Part shown: positions 1-7,678 of the stretch, piece after piece
Position numbering within the stretch: the first letter of the stretch is position 1
Layout of the letters: each line of letters starts with the position of its first letter
Assembly: GCF_034424315.1 (NCBI RefSeq)
Contig: NZ_CP139972.1
Coordinates: 2,542,001-2,606,000, forward strand
Source: Chitinophaga sancti
GTDB lineage: Bacteria; Bacteroidota; Bacteroidia; Chitinophagales; Chitinophagaceae
DNA length: 64,000 bases
Direction of reading: 5' to 3'
The notes under the pieces: generated by a model
Seen by the model: only the letters and a program-made list of their open reading frames with translations
Told to the model about the DNA's origin: nothing
The model's database searches: none
Program-made: the position numbers and the translations under genes

Positions 1-1958
1 CCCATTACAGATTTCAGGTCTTTCACCTGTCCCCGCTCTTCAAATGGTTTGAGTTTTACGAAACCAACACCGGATGCGGAACTGCTGGAGTTCGTAATGA
101 TGTTAAAACCAGATACGCTCAGGTAAGAGTGTACTGACTGGAAGTCGTGCATAATTTTCTCCACCTTACCCACTACCTCTCTGGTGCGCTGTAGTGAAGC
201 ACCGGGAGGCATGCTCACGGAGTATACTACGAAACCATTGTCTTCTGTCGGAATAAATCCGGTAGGTGTACGTCTTACTAAGTATACGGTTACGGCGGTG
301 ATCAATGCCAAACCACCAATTGCGATCCATTTACGTCTTACGAGGAAACGGAGACTATTTATATATTTTGCAGTAACTGCATTGAAACCGGTATTGAATG
401 CATTGAAGAAACGGCTACCAAAACCCGCAGCAACATGCTTTGGTTGATGCTCGTCTCCATGGTGCGTATTTTTCAATAACAGGGCACAAAGTGCAGGGCT
501 AAGGGTCAATGCGTTCAATGCAGAGATCAGGATAGCGATGGCTAGTGTAAAGGCGAACTGGCGGTAGAACACACCTGCAGGTCCCTGCATAAAACCAACC
601 GGTACAAATACCGCTGCCATGACGAGGGTGATGGAGATGATTGCACCTGATATTTCCTGCATACTGGTAATAGTTGCATTGCGAGGCGACATATTAATTC
701 GCTCCATTTTTGCGTGCACGGCCTCGACGACGACGATGGCATCATCCACCACGATACCAATAGCCAGTACCAGTGCGAAAAGGGTGAGCAGGTTGATGGT
801 AAAACCAAACAGCTGCATAAAAAAGAAGGTACCGATGATCGCTACCGGTACTGCGATAGCAGGAATCAGGGTAGAACGGAAATCCTGTAAGAATATGAAT
901 ACAACGATAAATACCAGTATAAATGCTTCCAGCAGGGTATGTTTAACCTGATCGATAGATTCATCCAGATATTCCTTGGTGCTGTAGATATTAAAATATT
1001 CTACGCCTTTGGGGAATTGCAGGGATGCCTTCTTCATCAGGGCATTGGCAGCTACCTGTATATCATTTGCGTTTGAACCTGCAGTCTGATAGATAGCTAT
1101 ACCAATACCGTATTTCCCATTCACCTTAGTGTCGCTGCTATATGTAAAGGAACCAAACTCCACCCTGGCCACATCTTTCAGGCGCAGCAAAGAACCGTCT
1201 GCATTTGCTTTCAGCACCATATTTTCATAGTCTTCGTGCTGATTCAGCTTTCCTTTATATTTTAATACATATTCAAATGCCCTGTCGCTGCTTTCGCCAA
1301 ACCGACCTGGTGCTGCTTCCACGTTTTGGTCATGAATGGAATTCAGTACATCCTGTGGAGAGAGGTGGTTAGCTGCCAGACGGTCAGGATGCAGCCAGAT
1401 ACGCATAGAGTAATCCTTCGCACCGAATACCATAGCCTGACCTACGCCGGTAATACGCTGTAATTCAGGAATGATGTTGATCTTTGCATAGTTTTGCAGG
1501 AATTTTTCATCATATTCTGATGTATTACTCATCAGGTTCACCACCATGATCATACTGTTCTGTTTCTTCTCTGTGGTGATACCTGCGCTTACAACTTCTG
1601 ATGGCAGCAGGGAAGTTGCTTTTGATACACGGTTCTGTACGTTTACAGCCGCCAGATCAGGATCAGTGCCAAGTTTGAAGTATACGCTGAGGGTCATGGA
1701 ACCATCATTATTTGAAGTAGAGGTCATGTAAGTCATGTTCTCTACACCGTTCACGGCTTCTTCGATTGGAGTTGCTACGGAACGGGCTACCACTTCGGCA
1801 TTTGCTCCAGGATAGGACGCGGTAACGGCTACGCAGGGAGGCGCGATGTCCGGAAACTGAGTAACCGGCAATGTAAACAGCGATAAGATCCCCAACAGTA
1901 CCAGCAGGATGGAGACCACCGTAGCCAGTACAGGCCTTTCTATAAATCTTCTTAACAT
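1..1958 (-). CDS. RND efflux pump inner-membrane subunit, HAE1/AcrB family (3' part outside window)
   Basis: Proton-driven inner-membrane transporter of a tripartite drug or metabolite efflux pump. About 652 residues are visible from ATG 1956-1958; the remainder (family length about 1,050) lies beyond position 1. Seen: a first membrane segment at residues 9-30, a periplasmic porter domain with the family-typical motif NSMIMVVNL, then a membrane block with VVDDAIVVVE at about residues 402-411, the proton-relay aspartate pair of AcrB-type pumps. The next gene upstream on the same strand is its periplasmic adaptor, 147 bp away, so the two should be co-transcribed. No outer-membrane TolC-like gene is visible; it may follow outside the window. 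Substrate cannot be deduced. Confidence 0.95.
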   Translation of the reverse strand, partial: MLRRFIERPVLATVVSILLVLLGILSLFTLPVTQFPDIAPPCVAVTASYPGANAEVVARSVATPIEEAVNGVENMTYMTSTSNNDGSMTLSVYFKLGTDPDLAAVNVQNRVSKATSLLPSEVVSAGITTEKKQNSMIMVVNLMSNTSEYDEKFLQNYAKINIIPELQRITGVGQAMVFGAKDYSMRIWLHPDRLAANHLSPQDVLNSIHDQNVEAAPGRFGESSDRAFEYVLKYKGKLNQHEDYENMVLKANADGSLLRLKDVARVEFGSFTYSSDTKVNGKYGIGIAIYQTAGSNANDIQVAANALMKKASLQFPKGVEYFNIYSTKEYLDESIDQVKHTLLEAFILVFIVVFIFLQDFRSTLIPAIAVPVAIIGTFFFMQLFGFTINLLTLFALVLAIGIVVDDAIVVVEAVHAKMERINMSPRNATITSMQEISGAIISITLVMAAVFVPVGFMQGPAGVFYRQFAFTLAIAILISALNALTLSPALCALLLKNTHHGDEHQPKHVAAGFGSRFFNAFNTGFNAVTAKYINSLRFLVRRKWIAIGGLALITAVTVYLVRRTPTGFIPTEDNGFVVYSVSMPPGASLQRTREVVGKVEKIMHDFQSVHSYLSVSGFNIITNSSSSASGVGFVKLKPFEERGQVKDLKSVM

Positions 1959-2028
1959 AAGTCTTTTTTGAATTTTTTATAATGACATCGACTTTTAGAA
2001 AGTCAACACATTTACAGGAGCCTGAAAA

Positions 2029-2161
2029 GGGTATCCATTTATAACGGCCTCACCTTTAATCAGGCTCTCCATTTTCAATGTCATTACCTTTTACGGGCTT
2101 TCCACTTACAATGGCTTTACCTTCAGCAGGCTATCCATACTCATGGGCTGAGGTGTGATCA
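2029..2161. repeat. Degenerate 33-bp tandem repeat across the adaptor gene's stop codon
   Basis: Four units begin at about 2029, 2063, 2096 and 2129 (period 33-34 bp). On the minus strand each resembles ATGGAnAGCCTnnTnAAGGT. The first unit encodes the end of the adaptor protein and includes its stop; the next units form the spacer before the pump gene. This looks like tandem duplication of the gene's 3' end followed by decay. Confidence 0.6.
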
Positions 2162-3299
2162 CGGCTCCATCCTGTAGTCTGCCTAATCCTGCATATACAA
2201 TGCTCTCGCCAGCCTGCAATCCTTTTTCTACAAAGTAGTAAGCACCATTTTTACCAGAGATTGTTATTGGCTTGCTGGCTACCTTATTGCTATCACCTAC
2301 AGTGAATACGAATATTTTGTCCTGCAGTTCAAATGTTGCTTCCTGTGGCACCAGTAATGCTGCTGAGAGTTGTTCAGGAATACGCACCTTACCGGTATTA
2401 CCGGAGCGAAGCAGGCCTGCGCCATTCGGGAAAGAAGCGCGAAAGCTTACAGCACCCATTGTTTTGTCGAACTGGCCTTCCATTGTTTCAACATGACCTT
2501 TTTCTGTATAGATGCTATTGTCAGGCAGTACCAGGTCAACGGCAGGCAATTGTTTCACTTTGTCGGCGATCGTGTTACCCGCTATTTTATTTTTGAATTT
2601 GAGGAAGTCGATTTCACTCATAGAGAAATATGCATACACTTCATTTACATCTGATAATAATGTAAGTGGCTGTGTTTCTCCACGACCTACCAGGCTACCG
2701 GTTTTGAAAGGAATACGACCGATGTAACCATTGACAGGAGCGGTGATCAGGGTATATCCTACATTGATACGCGCATTGCCTACATTGGCTTGTGCCTGTG
2801 CTACGCTGGCTTTTGCAGCCTGGTATGCAGCAGTGGCAGTTTTCAGTTGTACATCCGATACCACGTTGTTTTGTACAAGCGGTGTCAGGCGGTTTACTTC
2901 TACCAATGCTTTCTCTTCATTGGCCTGAGCGGCTAATAAGAGGGCAGATGCATTACTCAGTTGTTCCTGATAAGTACGGTCATTGATGCGGAATAAAGGT
3001 TGTCCTGCTTTTACATAAGCACCTTCATCTACAAAAATTTTGTCGAGGTATCCATCCACCTGTGGGCGGATTTCAACGTTTACCTTTCCTTCTACAGTCG
3101 CGTTGTATTCGCGGAAGGTAGTAGCAGGAACGGCAGCTACTTTCAACACTGGCAGTACGGCTGCCGGCTGGCCTGCATTCTCTGGCTTTGCAGTAGATGA
3201 GGCACATGATGAAAGGAACGCAACAATGATGATACTATAAAGAAGACCAGCTGGTCCGTGTTTTTTGTGTGCTTGTTGTAATAAGAATAAGTGATTCAT
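2106..3299 (-). CDS. RND efflux periplasmic adaptor lipoprotein (HlyD/MFP family)
   Basis: Membrane fusion protein linking the RND pump to an outer-membrane channel. 397 residues from ATG 3297-3299. An in-frame start 75 bp further upstream is possible, but only the shorter form puts the signal peptide at the N-terminus. Seen: hydrophobic segment and lipobox LSSC with Cys32; a lipoyl/barrel-sandwich half (RPQVDGYLDKIFVDEGAYVKAGQ, here abbreviated to its VDEGAYVKAGQPLF core); a long alpha-hairpin rich in Ala/Gln (about residues 90-150); the second lipoyl half ending PVNGYIGR; then beta-barrel and membrane-proximal domains. It sits directly before the pump gene and behind an unusually structured leader. 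Candidate control by the nearby MarR or AraC proteins is inferred from position and a half-site at 3438. Confidence 0.93.
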   Translation of the reverse strand: MNHLFLLQQAHKKHGPAGLLYSIIIVAFLSSCASSTAKPENAGQPAAVLPVLKVAAVPATTFREYNATVEGKVNVEIRPQVDGYLDKIFVDEGAYVKAGQPLFRINDRTYQEQLSNASALLLAAQANEEKALVEVNRLTPLVQNNVVSDVQLKTATAAYQAAKASVAQAQANVGNARINVGYTLITAPVNGYIGRIPFKTGSLVGRGETQPLTLLSDVNEVYAYFSMSEIDFLKFKNKIAGNTIADKVKQLPAVDLVLPDNSIYTEKGHVETMEGQFDKTMGAVSFRASFPNGAGLLRSGNTGKVRIPEQLSAALLVPQEATFELQDKIFVFTVGDSNKVASKPITISGKNGAYYFVEKGLQAGESIVYAGLGRLQDGAVITPQPMSMDSLLKVKPL

Positions 3300-3330
3300 A
3301 AAAAGTTGTTCGTTCGTTTTAAGAAAAAGA

Positions 3331-3418
3331 TGGCAATAGTATGCCATGCCACTAGTGGCGGAAAATTCAAGCAAAAGGCTTCTCCATCCGCGTTAGCGGA
3401 AATCCCGGGCTAAAGCCC
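3331..3418. promoter_or_regulatory. Cluster of four short hairpins in the adaptor gene leader
   Basis: The 391 bp between the adaptor start (3299) and the araC stop (3691) hold no gene. Four inverted repeats occur in 88 bp: TGGCA/TGCCA (3331-3346), the palindrome GCCACTAGTGGC (3348-3359), TCCGC-GTTA-GCGGA (3387-3400) and GGGCT-AA-AGCCC (3407-3418). They could structure the 5' untranslated region or be REP-like intergenic repeats. A TACTTTTG -7-like box on the minus strand lies at 3644-3651. Confidence 0.45.
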
Positions 3419-3437
3419 TCCCATTACGGTTGTTACC

Positions 3438-3450
3438 GGTTAATTAAATA
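3438..3450 (-). promoter_or_regulatory. Possible MarR half-site upstream of the efflux operon
   Basis: GGTTAATTAAATA here matches the right arm of the two marR palindromes (GGCTAATTAAATA at 4805) with one difference. Only one arm is conserved. If bound by the same regulator it would tie the efflux genes to marR. This is inference. Confidence 0.3.
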
Positions 3451-3690
3451 ACGACAGTTATTGGAGATAGAACAGTCACCCCGCCCGCCTGTTCCGGGAA
3501 GCCAGATGACAAAGTTTCGTGATTGGTTACTGCTAAGAGAAACTTGAACAGGTTAGCAGGAGAAATTTTGATACTTCATGTGCTAGTGGTTTTTAAGGAC
3601 GACATTGTTTCAACATCATCATGTTATGATTATTATAACCTTACAAAAGTACAATGAGAATCAAGGATGTTCATTAAACTAATTGCGGTA

Positions 3691-4572
3691 TTAATTGTAC
3701 TTTTCCCGGATACTCTTTTGGAAGGTAGCAGGTGTATATCCTGTATGCTTTTTAAAGAAACGATTGAAATATCCATCATCCTCAAACTTAAGCTCCCACG
3801 CGATTTCCTTGATTGTATGTTCTCCGTAAAAAAGTAATCGCTTCGCTTCCATGATCCTTTTTTCGTCAATAATTTGCTTAGCGGTTTTTCCCAGCACTGC
3901 TTTAATTGTATCGTTCAGATGACCTGGTGTTACATACAACATATCTGCATAGTGCGCTACCTGCGTTTTATCCTTATAATGTACATCAGACAACTCGTCG
4001 AACTGGCGCACAATACGGTTTGGCAGCGTATCCGTTTGCATCGCAGCAATATCACGCTGTGGTAAGCGGGATATAGCAGCAATCAGTGAATGAAGCATAT
4101 TCCGGATAATCAGGTCACGCAAAGGTTGAATAGATTCCATTTCTTTCAGCATGAGCCGTGCGAATCCCATAAGGTCTTTCAGTTGTGCGTCTGTCAGCTC
4201 AATCACAGGCGTACCGCATACGCAGCCCCAGCAAATAGGGCTACCTAATCCGGTTTCATTCACCAGGAATTCCTGTGAAAAAATAATATTAACGACCTCG
4301 CATAAACTATCTCCGGTATGCTGATGTACCTGATCGGGATATAACATCACGACTGCAGGGCCTTTGACAGTGTACTTTTCAAAGTCGATATATTGTGTTG
4401 TTTCACCTGACAGCACAAGCGTAATGCTGAAATGCTTACGGCGGTGTGGTTCTTTCAGATCTTCTGGTTGTACCAGGTAGGTAGTACGGTTGATAAAAAA
4501 TCCTTTTAGTGGATTTTGTACATCAGCGCAGTCGTCAACATTATAAACTGGTATGACTACATTAGTCTTCAT
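3691..4572 (-). CDS. AraC-family transcriptional regulator
   Basis: 293-residue DNA-binding regulator. Residues 1-180 form a cupin-like sensing domain (Pro/His-rich, VMLYPDQVHQH typical of AraC effector domains). Residues about 195-290 hold the two helix-turn-helix units: the first around YVTPGHLNDTIKAVLGKTA, the second with IKEIAWELKFEDDGYFNRFF and a GYTPATF end, the family signature. It contains an unusual CWGCVCG cysteine cluster at about residues 113-119, which could be metal- or thiol-responsive (inference). It lies between marR and the efflux operon on the same strand with gaps over 250 bp, so it probably has its own promoter (TACTTTTG -7-like box at 4724-4731). Target is likely the efflux genes, but this is not shown. 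Confidence 0.92.
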   Translation of the reverse strand: MKTNVVIPVYNVDDCADVQNPLKGFFINRTTYLVQPEDLKEPHRRKHFSITLVLSGETTQYIDFEKYTVKGPAVVMLYPDQVHQHTGDSLCEVVNIIFSQEFLVNETGLGSPICWGCVCGTPVIELTDAQLKDLMGFARLMLKEMESIQPLRDLIIRNMLHSLIAAISRLPQRDIAAMQTDTLPNRIVRQFDELSDVHYKDKTQVAHYADMLYVTPGHLNDTIKAVLGKTAKQIIDEKRIMEAKRLLFYGEHTIKEIAWELKFEDDGYFNRFFKKHTGYTPATFQKSIREKYN

Positions 4573-4723
4573 ATCACATTCAGTTTAGTCGTTAAAAAGA
4601 AGAGGGCTCAGTTGTAAAAGTTCAGAGGCTTGCTATTCTAGCTACAGAATAAGCATGGATTAATTAGTCGGCAGGATTGTAATCAGTAGATGATTAGCAG
4701 ATGATATCTGTTACATAGTGCGA

Positions 4724-4731
4724 CAAAAGTA
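4724..4731 (-). promoter_or_regulatory. Candidate -7 box for the araC-type gene
   Basis: On the minus strand this reads TACTTTTG, a full match to the Bacteroidota TAnnTTTG -7 element. No clear -33 TTTG lies 19 bp upstream. It would give a leader of about 145 nt. The same 9-mer TACTTTTGT recurs at 3643-3651 ahead of the efflux adaptor. Confidence 0.35.
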
Positions 4732-4795
4732 TACCTTACATTTCATTTTTCATCGAACTATTTTAACATGATAAATATAATTATATCTGCAATTA

Positions 4796-4813
4796 TAATT
4801 AGCCGGCTAATTA
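4796..4813. promoter_or_regulatory. 18-bp palindrome, probable MarR operator (copy 2)
   Basis: Perfect palindrome TAATTAGCCGGCTAATTA, identical to 5277-5294. It lies 15 bp beyond the marR stop and about 65 bp upstream of the candidate araC -7 box, so it could let the MarR protein control araC. Confidence 0.6.
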
Positions 4814-4828
4814 AATAAGTAAAAAATA

Positions 4829-5263
4829 TTATTTCTTCAGATTTTCCAGCACCTGCATCAGCAGGCGTTTTAAAATGATCCTTTCTTCCATACTTAGTCC
4901 TTCCACCATTTGTTGCTCCAATTGGTTCCAGGTTTGTTCTGTGATATGCATAGCGGCTTCCTTACCTTTTTCAGTAAGCGAGACCCGAACTGCGCGCTGA
5001 TCAGTACAGCATTTTTCCTTTACCAGGAAGCCATTTTTTTCCAGACGGTCCGCCATGCGGGTGACAGTCACGGGCGTAACTTCCATGTTGGTGGTCAGGT
5101 CACTGAGCATTATGCCGTTGTGACACAGTACCTGCTGTAAGAAGATCTCCTGGCCCGCGTGCAGGTTATATGCAGCAAGCATTTGATTCCCTTTATTCCT
5201 GTGCGCTTTGCCAATTTGTACCAACAGGTGACCCAGGGTACTGCACATAAGCGGTTTATTCAT
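4829..5263 (-). CDS. MarR-family transcriptional regulator
   Basis: 144-residue winged-helix repressor. Residues about 50-100 hold the recognition helix and wing: LSDLTTNMEVTPVTVTRMADR, then the DQRAVRVSLTEKGKE wing typical of MarR proteins. The gene is flanked by two identical 18-bp palindromes, one starting 14 bp upstream of its start codon, the usual arrangement for autorepression. Several Cys residues (7, 47, 85, 86) might allow thiol sensing, but no known sensor motif is complete. It is the distal member of an efflux/regulator cluster on the minus strand, a common context for MarR proteins that sense pump substrates. Confidence 0.93.
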   Translation of the reverse strand: MNKPLMCSTLGHLLVQIGKAHRNKGNQMLAAYNLHAGQEIFLQQVLCHNGIMLSDLTTNMEVTPVTVTRMADRLEKNGFLVKEKCCTDQRAVRVSLTEKGKEAAMHITEQTWNQLEQQMVEGLSMEERIILKRLLMQVLENLKK

Positions 5264-5276
5264 GAGGCAAATATAA

Positions 5277-5294
5277 TAATTAGCCGGCTAATTA
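5277..5294. promoter_or_regulatory. 18-bp palindrome, probable MarR autoregulatory operator (copy 1)
   Basis: TAATTAGCCGGCTAATTA, perfect dyad, 14 bp upstream of the marR ATG. MarR dimers bind palindromes of this size. The exact duplicate at 4796-4813 makes chance unlikely. Confidence 0.7.
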
Positions 5295-5306
5295 AAAGAG
5301 AAAGAC

Positions 5307-5345
5307 AAAAAAAAGCGCCTTCCCCCCGGGAAAGCGCTTTTTTTT
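5307..5345. terminator. Intrinsic terminator after the mutS2-like gene
   Basis: A8-GCGC ... GCGC-T8 stem with an inner TTCCC/GGGAA helix. It is symmetric, so it can work in both directions. It lies 30 bp past the mutS2 stop and just upstream of the marR operator, insulating the two minus-strand units. Confidence 0.85.
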
Positions 5346-5374
5346 GGTGCTGGCCTGCAGCCGGCTTTTAAAAA

Positions 5375-7495
5375 TTATTTAACTGATTCCTTTTCTTTTG
5401 GACGTTCTTTCACTAAAATCAGATCCGCCAGCGGCACATTCATCGGAATATTCCCCAGTTTCACAATTCCACGCTTATCCCTTATCTCGATCAGCGTACC
5501 CACCTGGCCATTGGTTTTAATCTTTACCATATTGCCCACTTCCAGGTTGCTGCCAACTACCTCCTGGAATTTATCCTGTACCTTCTTCTCCAGCTTATCA
5601 TTAATGGCCTTCTCACGTTTTCTGAACAGCAGCGCTTCGGCCTGCTTCATCACCTTCTGCTTATCGTCAGAACGTTTCCACTCTACCACAATCTGCTTCA
5701 TCTTGCGCTCCATATCCTTCAGATAGGCCAGTTCATCTTCTTTAATTTTATTCTGGAGCTTTAGCATTCCAAACTGCTGGTTCTTTCTTTCTTTATCAGA
5801 AAGCACCTCGTATTCACGCTTCAGGCGCTCGTTTTCACGCAGTAACTGCTGTAGTTCTTTCTCTTTTGCCTCCACCTTTTGCAGGTCCTGCTCAGCCTTA
5901 TTCAAGAGTTTATCCAGCTGGAAATGACCTTCATCTACCAGGTTCCTGGCCCTGTTGATGAGGGATGGATGCAATCCTATTCGCTGTGCAATAGAGAATG
6001 TATAAGAGCTACCTGGCTTCCCAACGATCAGTTTGTACATTGGTGACAGGTTCTCTTCATCAAAGCCCATGGCTCCGTTGATGATGCCTTTCACCTTATT
6101 TGCCATTACTTTCAGGTTCAGGTAGTGAGTAGTCACAATACCATAGGCGTGCTTCTTGGCCATCTCTTCCATGATCACCTCCGCAAAGGCACCACCCAGG
6201 TTCGGGTCAGAACCACTTCCCAGCTCATCGATGAAAAAGAGGGTCTTACCATTCGCATTCTCCATGAAGTACTTCATATTCTTGAGGTGCGAACTATAAG
6301 TACTCAATTCAAATTCGAGTGACTGCGTATCCCCGATATGGATCATCAGTTGTCTGAAAATGCCGATCTGAGAGCTCGGATGTACCGGTACCAGCAGCCC
6401 TGACTGCAGCATCAGCTGAATCAGGCCGACTGTTTTCATGGTCACCGTTTTACCACCTGCATTCGGTCCGCTGATCACGAGAATATGACTGTTATTATCC
6501 AGCGTGAGGTTGATTGGAATGGTCGGTTTGGCATTACGGCGGTTGTACAACAGCAACAATGGGTGATACGCATCTACCAGGTGAAGTTGCGCGCCGGGGG
6601 TAAGCATGGGGTAATTGGCATCCATATCCAGTGCCAGCTTAGCTTTGGCACGGATAAAGTCGTAAGTACCCAGAATAATATGATAGTTGTTCAGCAGCAA
6701 TGAATGCTTTGAAAGATCAGCTGTCAGTGTACGCAATATCTTGTACAACTCACGGTTCTCATCTCTTTCCAGGGCTGCCACATCATTATTCAGTTCAATG
6801 GTTTCTTCCGGCTCTACGAAGGCGGTACGACGGGTATCGGATTCTCCGTGAAGAATACCTTTAACCATACGTTTGTTCTCTGCATAGATAGCTACCACCC
6901 TTCTGCCATTCAGAAAAGCTTCACCAGTATCAGCGAGGTAGCCCAGTTTGCTGAGTTTAGACAGACTACGGTCAAATGCACGACGCAGTTCATTCCGCTT
7001 GCGGAACAGGGCCATACGGATCCTGGACAATTCCGGGGTCGCGTTATCCCTGACCATCCCTGCTTCATCCAGGATCTCATCAATGATCAGAATGATCTTC
7101 TTTTCGTATTGGGTATGAGTGATCACCTCGAACAGACCTGCATAAGTAACACGTCTGTCATGATCAAAAAAGCGTACAATACTGCCCATGCTTTCGGCCA
7201 GCTTGCGTAACTGCATTACCTGCTCGCCGCTCAATACGGCTCCCTGGATGCCCAGAAGGCGGAGTTCACTTTTCAGGTTCAGTACATAATCGTTGGGAAA
7301 ATGTTCCTGCAGCAGGGTGAGCTGCTTATATTCGTGCGCCTGCTGTAATGCTGTTTTTACGTAGTCAATGTGGGTATGTAAACGCAGTTCCTGCGCCATT
7401 TCTTTACCCAGCTCCGTTTTACAATGTTCCTCCAACAAGGCTTGTACCTTGTCGAATTCCAGCTGTACTAAGGCTGAATCGGGAAAATACTTCAT
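5375..7495 (-). CDS. mutS2: MutS2-family ATPase lacking the Smr domain
   Basis: DNA-structure-binding ATPase of the MutS2 branch (recombination control or ribosome rescue in characterised members). 706 residues from ATG 7493-7495; an in-frame ATG seven codons earlier (7516) is possible, but the QLEFDKV start motif of the family follows directly after the chosen start. Seen: lever/core helices, Walker A GPNAGGKT at about residue 343, Walker B TLFFIDELGSGSDP at about 420 with TTHYLNLK behind it, then a charged coiled coil (about 510-640) and a KOW-like beta tail (VGTLIEIRDKRGIVKLG). Typical MutS2 proteins run on to about 780-800 residues with a C-terminal Smr nuclease domain; here the protein stops at that point, so it should lack Smr nuclease activity. 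Confidence 0.9.
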   Translation of the reverse strand: MKYFPDSALVQLEFDKVQALLEEHCKTELGKEMAQELRLHTHIDYVKTALQQAHEYKQLTLLQEHFPNDYVLNLKSELRLLGIQGAVLSGEQVMQLRKLAESMGSIVRFFDHDRRVTYAGLFEVITHTQYEKKIILIIDEILDEAGMVRDNATPELSRIRMALFRKRNELRRAFDRSLSKLSKLGYLADTGEAFLNGRRVVAIYAENKRMVKGILHGESDTRRTAFVEPEETIELNNDVAALERDENRELYKILRTLTADLSKHSLLLNNYHIILGTYDFIRAKAKLALDMDANYPMLTPGAQLHLVDAYHPLLLLYNRRNAKPTIPINLTLDNNSHILVISGPNAGGKTVTMKTVGLIQLMLQSGLLVPVHPSSQIGIFRQLMIHIGDTQSLEFELSTYSSHLKNMKYFMENANGKTLFFIDELGSGSDPNLGGAFAEVIMEEMAKKHAYGIVTTHYLNLKVMANKVKGIINGAMGFDEENLSPMYKLIVGKPGSSYTFSIAQRIGLHPSLINRARNLVDEGHFQLDKLLNKAEQDLQKVEAKEKELQQLLRENERLKREYEVLSDKERKNQQFGMLKLQNKIKEDELAYLKDMERKMKQIVVEWKRSDDKQKVMKQAEALLFRKREKAINDKLEKKVQDKFQEVVGSNLEVGNMVKIKTNGQVGTLIEIRDKRGIVKLGNIPMNVPLADLILVKERPKEKESVK

Positions 7496-7576
7496 CTTAA
7501 ATTTAATTCCATACAAAGCCTGTGCTTACATTACACAGGCGGTTAAAATTGGCTTTTGGCCTTCAAAAGAATGTTA

Positions 7577-7628
7577 AAGTTAATTAACTTGACGATCTGT
7601 TACATCAATATTATCGTAATTTAACTTG
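7577..7628. promoter_or_regulatory. Palindrome and repeated half-site between mutS2 and msrA
   Basis: AAGTTAATTAACTT (7577-7590) is a perfect 14-bp palindrome. TTAACTTG recurs 37 bp later at 7621-7628. The pair sits in the 183-bp divergent promoter region and could bind a regulator of msrA and/or mutS2. No matching regulator is identified. Confidence 0.35.
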
Positions 7629-7678
7629 TTAGGGGTCGAAGTCCTTACGCGTACAAAACTACTCCAAACAATAAAATT

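Noticed and set aside
542..951. Small frames in both directions inside the RND pump gene
   Set aside because: Shadows of the pump coding sequence, which is open through the window edge with all motifs.
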